22,758 bases of DNA from Ophiothrix spiculata (taxonomy: Eukaryota > Echinodermata > Ophiuroidea > Amphilepidida > Ophiotrichidae), in assembly GCA_000969725.1 (NCBI GenBank), contig JXSR01S029587.1; one strand, given 5' to 3'. Positions 9,493-19,153 of the stretch are shown here, piece after piece (the stretch's first letter is position 1; the number at the start of each line of letters is the position of its first letter). The position numbers and the translations under genes are program-made. A model generated the notes under the pieces. That model was not told where the DNA came from. It ran no database searches and saw nothing but the letters and a program-made list of their open reading frames with translations.

Positions 9493-10595
9493 ATAATGAT
9501 TAGAGATTTCATACTTTTTAATTGTCTGTGGTTATACTTTAAACCTATTATATCAGATTATTTCTTAACAAGGCAATTATTTTATAATTGCATATCTGAA
9601 ACGTTGTTTCAAAACTGCCGAATCTGACATACTAGTATATAACAAGCATTTGCCTCTTCCACATCCCAGAAAAAATAAGTTATGATGTTGCGATGTTGCT
9701 GTGTTGAGTGATTGAACAAGTTATATCAGATATTAATTACTATTTGAAGAGATAGGCATGATTACTAAATGTAGACATAACAAATTGTTCTGCATTTTGT
9801 TAATCTAGTAAAATCTAGTAAAATGTAAAATGTTTTGACATCAGATGTCTCATTTGAATATTTGATTTTAGTGGTATACAACAACAACCACATAAAATGT
9901 ACGTGGGATCGAAAAACTGCTCCAAGTTGTAGATCATCAGACTTCTTCAAAAGTTCAAGTCACTCTAAACATCTAGAAGGTTTTCCTAATATTGAACCAT
10001 CAACATAATAAACGGCTGCCTTTTCCACATGCTGGAAAAATACAGTTATGCAATCAAATGATTTAATTCATTTTGTTCATCTTATATTTCATTGAAACAT
10101 GTGCAAATCAGTGCCATACATGTATAATACATGTTACAATATAATACATGTTGCAAGTTATAATCCTGCATTGCTTTATTAATCTAGCATTTAGTTTCTT
10201 AATTCACTAGTTGATTGGAAAGTACTAACAACAGTTTCTGATTCACTGTATTGATTATAAATATGCCTAATTTGTTCCCTAATGAATGAACAGAGACCTG
10301 ACGCCACACGTCTTATACCGATATCAATGTCATTGCACGCATTATATTCAATTCTTACTTTCACTCCTTAATTATACTCATGTTATCTTAATTAATGTTT
10401 AATGAATTTAAGAGTATAATGCTCTTTTTCAATTCAATTCAGTTTGATTAATTTGCACAACCATTTCATCATATACATAGTGATAAATATATAGATTATT
10501 ACCATGCCTGAAAAACAATTAAAAATAATTTAACAAATAATAACAATGTTGAAGTTATACTGTCCCTTATTACTTTGTGTCCAATAATGTACTTA
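9493..10595. other. No gene recognised
   Basis: AT-rich sequence without a convincing ORF. A small direct repeat, TATAATACATGTT followed by RCAA, occurs twice near 10120-10155. I see nothing else that I can support. Confidence 0.45.
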
Positions 10596-10683
10596 CCCAG
10601 ATAGAACAGTTAGTCGGCCCAACGTTGAGCCAATGTTGGCTAATATTTGCCTAACGTTGGGCCAACTTACTTTGATATCTGGG
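10596..10683. mobile_element. 88-bp palindromic MITE with TA target duplication
   Basis: The element runs from CCCAGATAGAACAG (10596) to GATATCTGGG (10683), flanked by TA at 10594-10595 and 10684-10685. The two halves are reverse complementary through CCCAGATA, AAGTAAGT-type and GGCCCAACGTT blocks, leaving a short AATGTTGGCTAATATTTGCC centre. It is non-coding. Its size, its TA flanks and its near-complete palindromy fit a Tc1/mariner-type or fold-back MITE. Confidence 0.8.
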
Positions 10684-10685
10684 TA

Positions 10686-11699
10686 CGGAAAATGATACAA
10701 ACAAGATGACATTTTGCATTTGTATTTAACTAAATTAAGGGGATGAGCTTATATAGTACGTCCTTGTCTTGATCTTCGCGATGCTTGTTCTTTTATGTTC
10801 CTCATAGTTTTTTTTTTTTGTTAATTAAGGGATAGGCTATTATTCAAGCCTTATTCACCGCTTTGTCTATTCCTCCATAACATCTTGTTTTGTCTGTTAT
10901 TTTCATTTTGGTAATATCTCTTAATTTATATAGTTAGTGCGTAAATTTCATTATTATTTGATGGACATGACCCTGAACTGAACTGGACTGAACATTTGAA
11001 ATACCTAGTTGTCACTTACACCCAAATATATGATACTTTACCTTTTGCATACATTATTTTGAAGCTAATATTTAGTGTAATAAAATTACAGAAGCTTCAT
11101 TACAAAGTTGGAACATTTTGTTACATGAGAACGTAAACACCTTAACAAAAAAAAATAAATCATCTTTGATACAATGATAATATAGTCAGTATAGTCGCTT
11201 GGAAGTTGCTCTTCAATCCTTTCAGGATTACTGAAATTGATTTTTAAAAAAAAAATTCCATCCAAACGAACGTAACGAAGGTTATCTGCGTTCAAATGTC
11301 TTTATTTGATTGACAAGTGTTTGAATATGCAAATTCATCTTAATGTAAAATATGTTAAATATTGAATGAAAATCGCTTTGATCACCAAAGGGGAACAGTT
11401 TGTATATACCTAACGAAGAATATCGTTTATGTGATGATGTGTGCAAATATAATTGTTTAACATTCCCTATCAAACTAGACGAGAAATCTGAAACTGATTA
11501 GGTATTAGTGTTGAACTTCTTGTTTATGTTCCATGAAAGATAATTTAACAATTCAAAAAAGGTTAAAAAATAGCTTAGTCTTTGTTGTAAGTAGACCGTT
11601 ACCATCATTTCACTTTATTAAGACGTTTGGCTTCCATTTCAAGATCACACGATCTTATTGGTACTCATGGTACTTGGATTAAACTGTTTACCCCCATTA
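10686..11699. other. No gene recognised
   Basis: AT-rich, with scattered stops in all frames and no domain-like translation. There is a poly-T run at about 10808-10819 and poly-A runs near 11146 and 11246. Confidence 0.45.
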
Positions 11700-11789
11700 A
11701 CCTGGATATGGCAGACAGTTTAAAGTGCAGAAGAAAAAACAAGAGTGTCCGAGGAAAACATGTGCAAACGAGAATGAATTGAAAAACAA

Positions 11790-11905
11790 ATACATGTGCA
11801 GCGCCGGACCAGGGAGACTGGGAATTGAACCCCGGACTCCTGGTACTCAATGGTGCAAAGCAAGAGGAGTGCCGCTGCACTATGACCTGCTTCCCCAAAG
11901 CTACA
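11790..11905 (-). mobile_element. tRNA-derived SINE head
   Basis: On the minus strand an A box TAGTGCAGCGG (11872-11882) is followed about 40 bases later by a B box GGTTCAATTCC (11821-11831). The surrounding GAGTCCGGGGTTCAATTCCC resembles a tRNA T-arm. The SINE body would continue to lower coordinates, towards about 11700, but I cannot define its 3' end or target duplications. Overlapping open frames on both strands here are non-coding reads of this element. A decayed tRNA gene is the alternative; no good acceptor stem was found. Confidence 0.65.
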
Positions 11906-11970
11906 GTTACAAAACAGTAAAAATTGAAACTGCATAAAAAGTGAGTCGTTTGAGGCATAGTATGTCAGTA

Positions 11971-12073
11971 CACGGTCAAAATAACTCCAAAACTGAAAAG
12001 TGGGTCATTTTGTCAGTGTACTGAAACACTATTGCGTCTTAGTGAGTCAAATGACTCACTTTGTTTTTCCGTG
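11971..12073. mobile_element. 103-bp fold-back MITE with CACGG termini and TA duplication
   Basis: The ends CACGGTCAAAA (11971) and TTTTTCCGTG (to 12073) are imperfect inverted repeats flanked by TA (11969-11970 and 12074-12075). Inside, AGTGGGTCATTTTG on the left matches the complement of GAGTCAAATGACTCACTTTG on the right. The CAC-x-G-AAAA terminal pattern plus TA resembles the larger fold-back at 965-1799, so the two could share a mobilising transposase. Confidence 0.75.
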
Positions 12074-12075
12074 TA

Positions 12076-12945
12076 TTGTTATTCTTACGTTTTATTCGAA
12101 AGATTGTTGACAACCATGTGTTTTAAGTCTAAGTTATTATTTTAGTTTTTAAAACGTGGGCATCTCCCTGTCAAGACTTTAGAATGAATAAAATTGGCAA
12201 TATTTGATAAAGTAACCAAGAAGACCAAGTGAACGTATTATAGTGGACTATGCATGGAACTCTCAGGTTAAATAAAAAAAAAATGGGCACTGTAATCATT
12301 GTTCTGGTAAATATAATAATAACCTCTTTTTACAAGCCTTATATGATGTTCCTTCATTTTTTATATTTATTCCTGGTAAAGATGATAAAACCAATTCAAT
12401 AAATTAAAACAGTAAACCAATTCAAATGGCCTCCCAATCCCATCTTTTATATGTCAGATAATGCATAGAATGACGGAACGATGAAATAAATTTTCAGCAG
12501 TGAGCATAATTGTCAGACAAATTGAAGGTAGCGATGACAGAAATGATGCTAGCACTCTAGTTTTTAGTTTATTTGGTATTGAACATGGTTTTATTCTTAC
12601 TGCTATTAGAAATACCATGTTGTGACGCAAAAGTGATCATAACACACGTTTTAACATTGTTTAACTTTGGATTCCCTAAGGAAATAAATTGCTGTTTTAA
12701 GCAATATATATATGTGATTTCGAACAATCGTCCAGACTTTAAGTTTAATTTTTGTACATGTTTTAAACATAAATACTGCACTCTTATGATGAATTAGTAG
12801 AGAATAGAAGAATAGAAGAGTAAAATAGCGTCACACATTAATGCTTGCCACAAACGATACACTCATATTCAAACATAATGAACTAAATACAAATCAACAT
12901 AAGTGCGAGTAGTTGCTTATATTTATAATAAGTATATATAATTCA
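12076..12945. other. No gene recognised
   Basis: AT-rich sequence. Two overlapping open frames of about 70 codons on opposite strands (12569-12797) have no domain and no conserved partner. A short GAATAGAAGAATAGAAGAG repeat occurs near 12802-12820. Nothing else can be supported. Confidence 0.45.
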
Positions 12946-12962
12946 ATGGAGCCAACACGGAT

Positions 12963-13024
12963 AACTATTTCTAATCTATTGCTATTCTACTACAAATAGT
13001 TTCGACAATTGCTGTCGTCATCAG
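12963..13024 (-). other. Structured 3' UTR of a Penelope-like element; hammerhead-like core
   Basis: On the minus strand CTGATGA (13018-13024) is followed by a 5-bp stem CGACA/TGTCG with loop GCAAT, then AAAC. Next comes an 8-bp stem, AACTATTT pairing with AAATAGTT (12994-13001 with 12963-12970). Penelope-like elements are known to carry hammerhead ribozymes with the core CUGAUGA, stem II, GAAA, stem III. Here GAAA is only available if the last base of stem II is counted in it, which leaves an unpaired C. I also could not form stem I or a normal cleavage site. At best it is a decayed or variant motif. Confidence 0.35.
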
Positions 13025-13164
13025 GTTTACATCTGAAACAAAGCAAAACCATTAAAGGGTTTTGAATATCAAACAGATGGATTTTACAAAGATTGCAACT
13101 AAACTAAAGCTACATTAAGGATGAACATGATAAAACAAAAGATAGGAGATCAGAGGAACACTGA

Positions 13165-13380
13165 CTACATCTTAATCATTAGTTCCCTGCTCCTGTATTC
13201 ATCCTTGGTGGTGATCTGTGGCTTGAGTTCTCTGATATATAAAGCTTCAAGAGTCATTAAAAAGCTCTCTCCTCTGGATGATACTTGGAGAATGTCCATA
13301 TTCTTGTCAGTGATGTTGGTGGAACATTGTGTGAGATGTGTTCTGATAGGTCCATCTCGCTGTATGTAAGTATAAAGATC
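13165..13380 (-). pseudogene. C-terminal end of a Penelope-like element protein (GIY-YIG region tail)
   Basis: Minus-strand translation is open for 71 codons up to a TAG at 13165-13167. Key blocks are QRDGPIRTHLTQCS, VSSRGESFLMTLEALYIRELKPQI and TTKDEYRSRELMIKM. To my recollection this is the typical C-terminus of metazoan Penelope-like proteins: H-x(5)-C, then R-G-E-x-x-L-x-T-LEA-x-x-I-K-x-x-KP-x-L-NTKDEYRSR-x-L. In complete elements it follows a reverse transcriptase and a GIY-YIG endonuclease domain. Upstream of about 13380 the match is lost, so the fragment is 5'-truncated, with no RT or GIY-YIG catalytic residues. Its downstream non-coding part with a hammerhead-like motif fits the same element. 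The plus-strand open frame of 82 codons here is a shadow. Confidence 0.78.
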
Positions 13381-13518
13381 AACAGATGATACTATTGGAT
13401 TTGTACATGTTTAGTATTAGAGGAGACCATCACGCTTCAGGGGTTATTATTCCATTTACATATTTGTAATATTTGATCAAAGCAAACGGGTAAAAAATGT
13501 CAATAAAGAATTATATTA

Positions 13519-14041
13519 AAGGGACTAGCCTAGATTCCACCTAGAATTAAAAACTTATGGAAATACTCTAAATATAGCTAAAAAGTATAATAAAATAAAA
13601 AAAAACTGCAAAAATTTACACACAAATGGATCAAATTGAGAGAGAACTAATTTGCAATAAATCGTTCTTTCATGGTGGTTCGACTATCATGTGTTTCTGA
13701 ATCCTAAATTTCTACCTCAGATGGATTAATATCAAACAAAGCCTCTAGACATTATTCAATACATATTAAAAGAGAAACAATTTGATCAAAAATAATTTGT
13801 TTGGCCATCACATGTGTAGAAACAAGATTTGTTTAAGCTTTAAAACTAGAAACACTGTTTTCACACCACTTTTTGTCTCCGGCGACAAAAAATAAAGTAG
13901 GTAAAGAATTGCAATTTTCTCCAATATTCCTCAAAATCATGGAAAACTACTTGTAGGTTATATTACTATAAACATGTTCTATCGATAAAAGTAAACAAAT
14001 ATGTAGGTAAAAAAAGTGGGAAGAATCTAGGCCAGTCCCTT
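13519..14041. mobile_element. 523-bp MITE with AAGGGACT termini
   Basis: The left end AAGGGACTAGCCTAGATTC (13519) and the right end, whose complement is AAGGGACTGGCCTAGATTC (to 14041), differ at one position over 19 bases. TTA flanks both sides (13516-13518 and 14042-14044), so the duplication is TTA or TA. No transposase ORF is present. The inside contains a small hairpin TTTTTGTC / GACAAAAA near 13873-13895. A 3-bp TTA would suit PIF/Harbinger and TA would suit Tc1/mariner; I cannot decide between them. Confidence 0.82.
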
Positions 14042-14044
14042 TTA

Positions 14045-14779
14045 GATGTAATTTCAAGCCTTGACAGTATCTTTCAAATGCCTTCAGTATTTTTTTATTT
14101 TAATCGATGAGTAACTATAAAGATAGCAATGTTTGAATGAATATAAAGTTAAAAAGAATAACTGACCTAGTTTCTGAACTAGTAAATTATAAAATATATA
14201 AACATCACAGTGTTTATATATTGACGGATTTTAGTGTAAAATCAGATTTGGCAACCTCCTACATTTCAATTGCACATTTTCTCGAATATTCCCTTATTTG
14301 AATTTTCCCTTGCATTAGACCTTAATGCTCATGTTTTATTAAGATTAGCCGAGAATTATAAGAGAATAATAAAATAAAGAAAATAATGGAAGCATGGAGC
14401 CGATTAAACTGGTGAATAAAGATTAGTTATAAAGTTATAGGAGGAATTCATCATCTTACCAGCAATAAATAACAACCTTCGGTATGTTAAAGGACATCAA
14501 AGCACCTTCTGATACGAAGTGTCCATTCATGAGTTATTAAACATTAATAAATACTGTCAGCAAACGGGAAGTACGATATATTTTTGCAATATCGAAGTAG
14601 CCACATGATAGATAATACGTGATATAACAAAGTCAAACAAGGGATTTTTCATTAATTTAAACATAACATACTTGTTAATTCATACTTTCAATTATATGAT
14701 CACTATCATGTTTAAATTAATATGAATGAGGGCCGCTTTAAAACTCAACCGGCGATTGTCTGCCGGTTCTGGGTTGTAA
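14045..14779. other. No gene recognised; one AT hairpin
   Basis: AT-rich sequence. AATATATAAACA (14193-14204) and its exact complement (14211-14222) form a 12-bp stem around TCACAG. No coding potential is evident up to the start of the LINE fragment at about 14780. Confidence 0.45.
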
Positions 14780-15521
14780 GGTGTTTTTCTCAAGTTAAAT
14801 GCAGAGAAAATGGAAGTTTTATTACTTGGTTTCCGTGCACAACTGGACAAGATAAATGTTTCTTCTATTAATATTGCTGGTGTTGATGTTGCCATAAAGT
14901 CTGATCCAATTAAAAATCTTGGTGTTTTCTTCGACACTAGTATGTCAATGGCCACTCAAGTTGCTAGAGTAACCAAAGCAGCATACTTCCATCTTGTAAA
15001 CATTGGCAGAGCCCGTAGACTACTTACTAAAGAGGCCACTAAGACGGCCATTCATTCTCTGGTGACATTGCGTATTGACTACTGTAATGGTCTGCTTGTT
15101 GGTATTAACAAGAAATTTCTCATCAAACTTCAAAACATTCAACGAACGTCTGCGCGACTTATCTACAGAAAACGCAAGTTTGACCAAATTACATCTGAAC
15201 TCATCAATGATCTTCACTGGCTCCCAATCAAGCAGCGAATTGACTTCAAAATTCTCACTCTTGTCCATAAGGCACTTCATGGCAATTCTCCGTCTGACAT
15301 CATTGACATGAAAGACTCATGGGAAGTTAAGATCATCTTGCTCGGACGGTACATGTCTTGTTGAGCCAAGAATAAAGTGTGTTACATTTGGTGACCGTGC
15401 TTTCTCTGTCTATGGTCCCAAAATATGGAACAGACTTCCAGGACAGTTAAATAACTGCACGCAAGAACAATTTAAAACTCTCCTCAAAACTCATCTTTTT
15501 AAGAATGCCTATCAGCAGTAA
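14780..15521 (+). pseudogene. LINE reverse transcriptase C-terminal part (L2/CR1-like), 5'-truncated with one frameshift
   Basis: The coding match begins at VFLKLNAEKMEVLLLG (about 14780), just after an in-frame TAA, so the element is 5'-truncated inside the reverse transcriptase. The methionine at 14810 is internal, not a real start. Blocks in order are KSDPIKNLGVFFDTSMSM, LVTLRIDYCNGLLVGI, KLQNIQRTSARLIYRK, ITSELINDLHWLPIKQRI and FKILTLVHKALHGNSP. Around 15310-15327 the frame shifts by one; the match then continues as LVEPRIKCVTFGDRAF and ends WNRLP...LLKTHLFKNAYQQ at TAA (15519-15521). This is the usual L2/CR1/Jockey-type C-terminus. The polymerase catalytic motifs lie upstream and are missing. 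It is better preserved than the LINE fragment at 7063-7692. Confidence 0.92.
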
Positions 15522-15544
15522 CTTTTTGAGCTTTGAGCGCCTTA

Positions 15545-16583
15545 CGAGGGTCATTCAAAAAGTTCTACCTGTTGTATCATAACTTTTGTTCTGTTAAAGA
15601 TAGCTACTTGAAAATTTACACAAGTATAGTTAAGATTGTCACCTACACATGGTGTAACAATCATATCAATATCTTTTTTAGATTTCTGTAGGTTACCTGA
15701 AATCCACAGTAAGGTTAGGTTACACCGGAAACGGTAAAATATCTAATGACATTTCACCTGAAATTATATGTGGAGCTTATGTATGAAAAACCATCTGTAA
15801 ACCCAAAAGTTATGTAAGTTACAGAATAAATATGATATGAAAGTGTACCTAACAGTCCAACAAGTCATTTGTCACTGATAAAGTAAACTTGTTACAGACA
15901 TAAATTACCCAGAATCCCAATATTTGAAAGGATGTCTTGTACCCTCTCAGGTTTACGAATATCAACAAAGTGTGTTTCTCTGTAGCCTGACTTTTCCAAA
16001 TGCGTTTTTATGTAAAAAGCAACAGTTGAAAATACTACACACTTTTTTTCTGTCAAAAACATGAATTTGGTATCTAATCTTTTTAAAAATAAAGCTTCAT
16101 AATGCCACCATGTTGTATTTTGTTTTATTAAGGTCAATTTCTCCGTAACCTGTGCATTTGTCTTTGGTGATTTTGATATTATTGCTGGTGGGGCTATTTG
16201 TTCCTATTATTGTTATCCTTGTGAATGACCACTATTTGCAGTTTGGGTCAGCTTTTTTAATCATCCCGCATAATTGTATGTTCATTCCTATGTTTTACAA
16301 TTTTTTTACTGTATAGCAATGCTACATGGCTATATTACGGCCTTTTTAATTCACTGTATTTGAGCCACTTTTAAAAATGTTGCACATATTTTGACTGCTT
16401 CCGGTGTAACGAAACCCTCTGTGATTTTCATGACACTTACAGAAATCTAGATAAGATATTAATATGATTGTTGCACCATGTGTAGGGGACATTCTTAACT
16501 ATATTTTTGCCAAATTTCAAGTACCTACCTTCATGAGAACAAAAGTTATGATACAACAGGTAGAACTTTTTGAATGACCCTCG
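15545..16583. mobile_element. Mariner-like element, 1039 bp, with about 198-bp terminal inverted repeats
   Basis: The element begins CGAGGGTCATTCAAAAAG and ends with its complement. It is flanked by TA (15543-15544 and 16584-16585), giving a TA target duplication. The first 48 bases of each end are identical, and recognisable similarity extends inward to 15742 on the left and from 16386 on the right. Inner shared blocks include TATAGTTAAGA, CCTACACATGGTG, AACAATCATAT, TAGATTTCTGTA and TTACACCGGAA. CGAGGG-type termini with TA are mariner-like. The internal 640 or so bases have only an 81-codon minus-strand open frame (15892-16137) with no DDE/D motif that I can see. It is probably non-autonomous. 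It interrupts the LINE 3' UTR and so is younger than the LINE. Confidence 0.88.
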
Positions 16584-16722
16584 TAGAACACTTGTATGAT
16601 ACTGGCGCTAGGACGTAAATGACTTTTGATTTGATTTGATTTGTTGGCTATTGTTTATTCCGGTTGAACCACCAAGAACCCCAAGAACCTTTTTAAACGG
16701 TTCCTAAACATAATGATAAATG

Positions 16723-16776
16723 TATTGAAATGAATTATAAACTGGGCAACCACACAGTTTAAAATTCATTTCAATA
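16723..16776. repeat. 22-bp inverted repeat
   Basis: The arms at 16723-16744 and 16755-16776 pair with one mismatch around the loop GGCAACCACA. The arms contain TATTGAAATGAATT and its complement. The surrounding 16650-17107 has no gene. CATAATGATAAAT-type words recur near 16709 and 16810, suggesting small-repeat debris. I could not assign a family. Confidence 0.7.
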
Positions 16777-17679
16777 TATATTTCACCGCACGTTTAAATC
16801 TATTCATATATAATGATAAATTTATTAACTACATGAATTGTGGTACATACATTAAGTAATTGCACCTTTTATAAAGAAACTTCAAAATACCTAACGTATT
16901 GTAGGTATACAACTCATATCAAAACCAAAATACTTAAAGTCAATTGAGAGAGCGGGAGATAGAGAGAGTATCGACCGTATGCGATATCTAACTTGGTTTT
17001 TTACCGATAAAAGACCAGTGGATCTTGTATCACAAAAACAAAATGAATTCAGATACCAAACCGTAGATTTTATTTGCCTTAAACTGCAACCAGTCAATCT
17101 TCAGAATCTAAATCAGATTGAGGGTGACCTTCTTTTGGCAGCCATTTTGATAATATTGATTTCTTACAATGGCTTCTGACCTGAAATGTTTGGCTATATA
17201 ATTCTGATCAATCATTTATGATCAAACTTTCAAAGTGCCATCAATCTGTAGTGAATGTTCATCTGGTAACCAGTTCCCATTTTTCATTAGACTCTTTTTG
17301 GCACGTCTATCCGTAATCCCGCAATTTTTGCAACATTAGATGAATATTGCTTTACAATACTAAGCTAATATAAGATAAGCGAAATCTCATGGTATCATTG
17401 CAGCAACATTTTATTAATAATTTCTTCAAAGTTTAGTGTCCTTTAATGAACCCCTTGCAATATTTACATTTTACAATAGCTAAACTGGGTTTTATTTGCA
17501 TACAACTATAAAGCAATACGATGGTAATTTAAAATAATATTTCTGGTTAATTCACCAGAAGAAATATATTCGCTAACAACAGAAGGTGCGTTCTGTGAAT
17601 AACTCCCTTCTTATAATTGATTTATCAAGTACACGCCTCATTGTGTTGTCATACAAAGGTGTAATTTTGATATAACTTA

Positions 17680-18283
17680 GAGGGGCATTGGACAAGTTCA
17701 GCATCATCCCCAAACTTTTCCCCAAGCATTTTGAGATTTTCGCATCATTTGAAGTATAAGCGGTAAAATGAAAGCATGTCAAATTCAAACCCAATATATC
17801 ACTCTTTTCTTTTAAGAGTGTAAGATCAACAATAAATAAAATTGGAATTTTAGAATTTTCTGAAGGTTTTGATCAACATTTTCCCAATCAAGCCCGTAGC
17901 CAGGGGGGGGGGTGCGGTGGGGGCGTCGCACCCCTCCCCCCCCCCCCCAAATTTGACAATTTACAAAAAAGGTCTACAAAAATTCACTAAATGACCACAA
18001 AAAACACACCTAAAGCACCAAAACAAGCACATTTAGGTCGTTTTTTAATAAAATACTACACAAAATGCTTGGGAAACTGCTAAAAAACTACTAAAATTAT
18101 TTTAGGGTCGACCAAAACGAAAATTTTTTCTCCAAAAGGTCCACTTTTTGAAAATCCGCACCCCCCTTGAAAAAATCCTGGCTACGGGCCTGTTCCCAAT
18201 ATCTGGTAATATACTGTTATTTTCTAACATATGAAGTGTAAATCATACTCAAATAAAATTTTAAATTTTGTCCGATTCCCCTT
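17680..18283. mobile_element. MITE in copy B with AGGGG termini, carrying a nested hAT element
   Basis: Copy A has an uninterrupted site, ATATAACTTAAAGCATTGC (around 2692). Copy B is interrupted between TA at 17678-17679 and TA at 18284-18285. The left end GAGGGGCATTGGACAA and the complement of the right end, AAGGGGAATCGGACAA, are imperfect inverted repeats. Without the nested hAT and its duplication the element is about 290 bp. There is no transposase ORF; a 73-codon minus-strand frame at 17573-17794 straddles its left boundary and is not a gene. The TSD is TA, or TTA if the end is shifted by one base. Confidence 0.85.
17889..18192. mobile_element. Non-autonomous hAT element, 304 bp, nested
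   Basis: The left end CAAGCCCGTAGCCAGG and the complement of the right end, CAGGCCCGTAGCCAGG, match at all but one position. Identical 8-bp duplications TTCCCAAT flank it at 17881-17888 and 18193-18200. Both features are typical of hAT elements. Close to the left end are long G and C runs, and the rest is A-rich without an ORF. It inserted into the older MITE at 17680-18283, so the order of events in copy B is clear. Confidence 0.93.
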
Positions 18284-19153
18284 TAAAGCATTGCTTTTCC
18301 GAAAAATACAATACACTGTTTTTAATTACCTAAACGTGGTGGACTTTGTAAGATTACAGCTAGATTACTTTATTTAGGTACTAAACATGTTACTAAACAT
18401 GTTAAATAGTGATTTCACATAAAATCATCGACGAGGCATCCATCCATGTGTCTTTATTTCCTTCAAGAATGATTCAAATAACAATTTTCAACAGAAAAAC
18501 AAAATTTTAGACATATCTTTATGTTGGCTTACCTAGGAGCTTCCAATACTATCCAGGTAAATACATGGCATGTCATGATATTGCACACAATTTACAGCCC
18601 CGTTTAAGCTTCCATGTTAAATGGTGTGCGATGTAAAAACGTAAACACAAGTTACTTAAACGCAGTTCAACAGATGTTATGTAGATGATACTTTAACAAA
18701 TACATGGGGAAAAGTAAGGGAAATACAGATAGTTTTTCAAAAAGTGTTTAGAATATGAATGTTGTACATGCACTTAGTAAGTAATTTGAAACGGAATAAT
18801 GCCTTATAAAATCATCGTAATTTCAGAGGTTAAATTCTCAATCAATACATCAAACACGTTCCAAAGCCTCATAGCTGACCTTAAGCTAATGTTAACTTAT
18901 GTCGATCCTGATTCTCATCTCCCTGCTCTGAATGGAAAGTGAGCGAACAAAAATATTTAGATTTAGTGCACAACTTGACCAAATTGCCTTGAGGAAGATA
19001 GATGCGATACTCTGCTCTATTTAGATTGCTGTCTATTTGGTTTTACACCTTTCTTGTCAAAACAGGTCAGATACAGAGTTAAGAGTTAAATCGGATTACA
19101 CGATGTTACTTTCTTAAGCTGCTCATGGTATGCATGTTTTGATAAAGCAATAT

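Larger units (their letters stand above)
14780..16642 (+). mobile_element. 5'-truncated LINE insertion with microsatellite tail, interrupted by a mariner-like element
   Basis: After the stop codon the 3' UTR runs TTTTTGAGCTTTGAGCGCCTTA, is interrupted at 15545-16583, and resumes GAACACTTGTATGATACTGGCGCTAGGACG. It ends in a (TTTGA)n tail (about 16624-16643). CR1/L2-type LINEs commonly end in short tandem tails instead of poly-A. The 5' end is truncated at about 14780. No target duplication was identified. Confidence 0.85.

Noticed and set aside
11665-11958. Overlapping open frames on both strands of 70-97 codons
   Set aside because: They are explained by the tRNA-derived SINE sequence; opposite-strand overlap and the absence of a domain argue against a gene.
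13121-13369. 82-codon plus-strand open frame with a hydrophobic stretch
   Set aside because: It is the antisense shadow of the Penelope-like C-terminus, which has recognisable conserved blocks on the minus strand.
14692-15311. Minus-strand and second-frame open frames over the LINE
   Set aside because: They are shadows of the reverse transcriptase frame that carries the conserved motifs.
17573-17794. 73-codon minus-strand open frame
   Set aside because: It spans the left boundary of the copy-B MITE, so it arose by insertion and is not an inherited gene.
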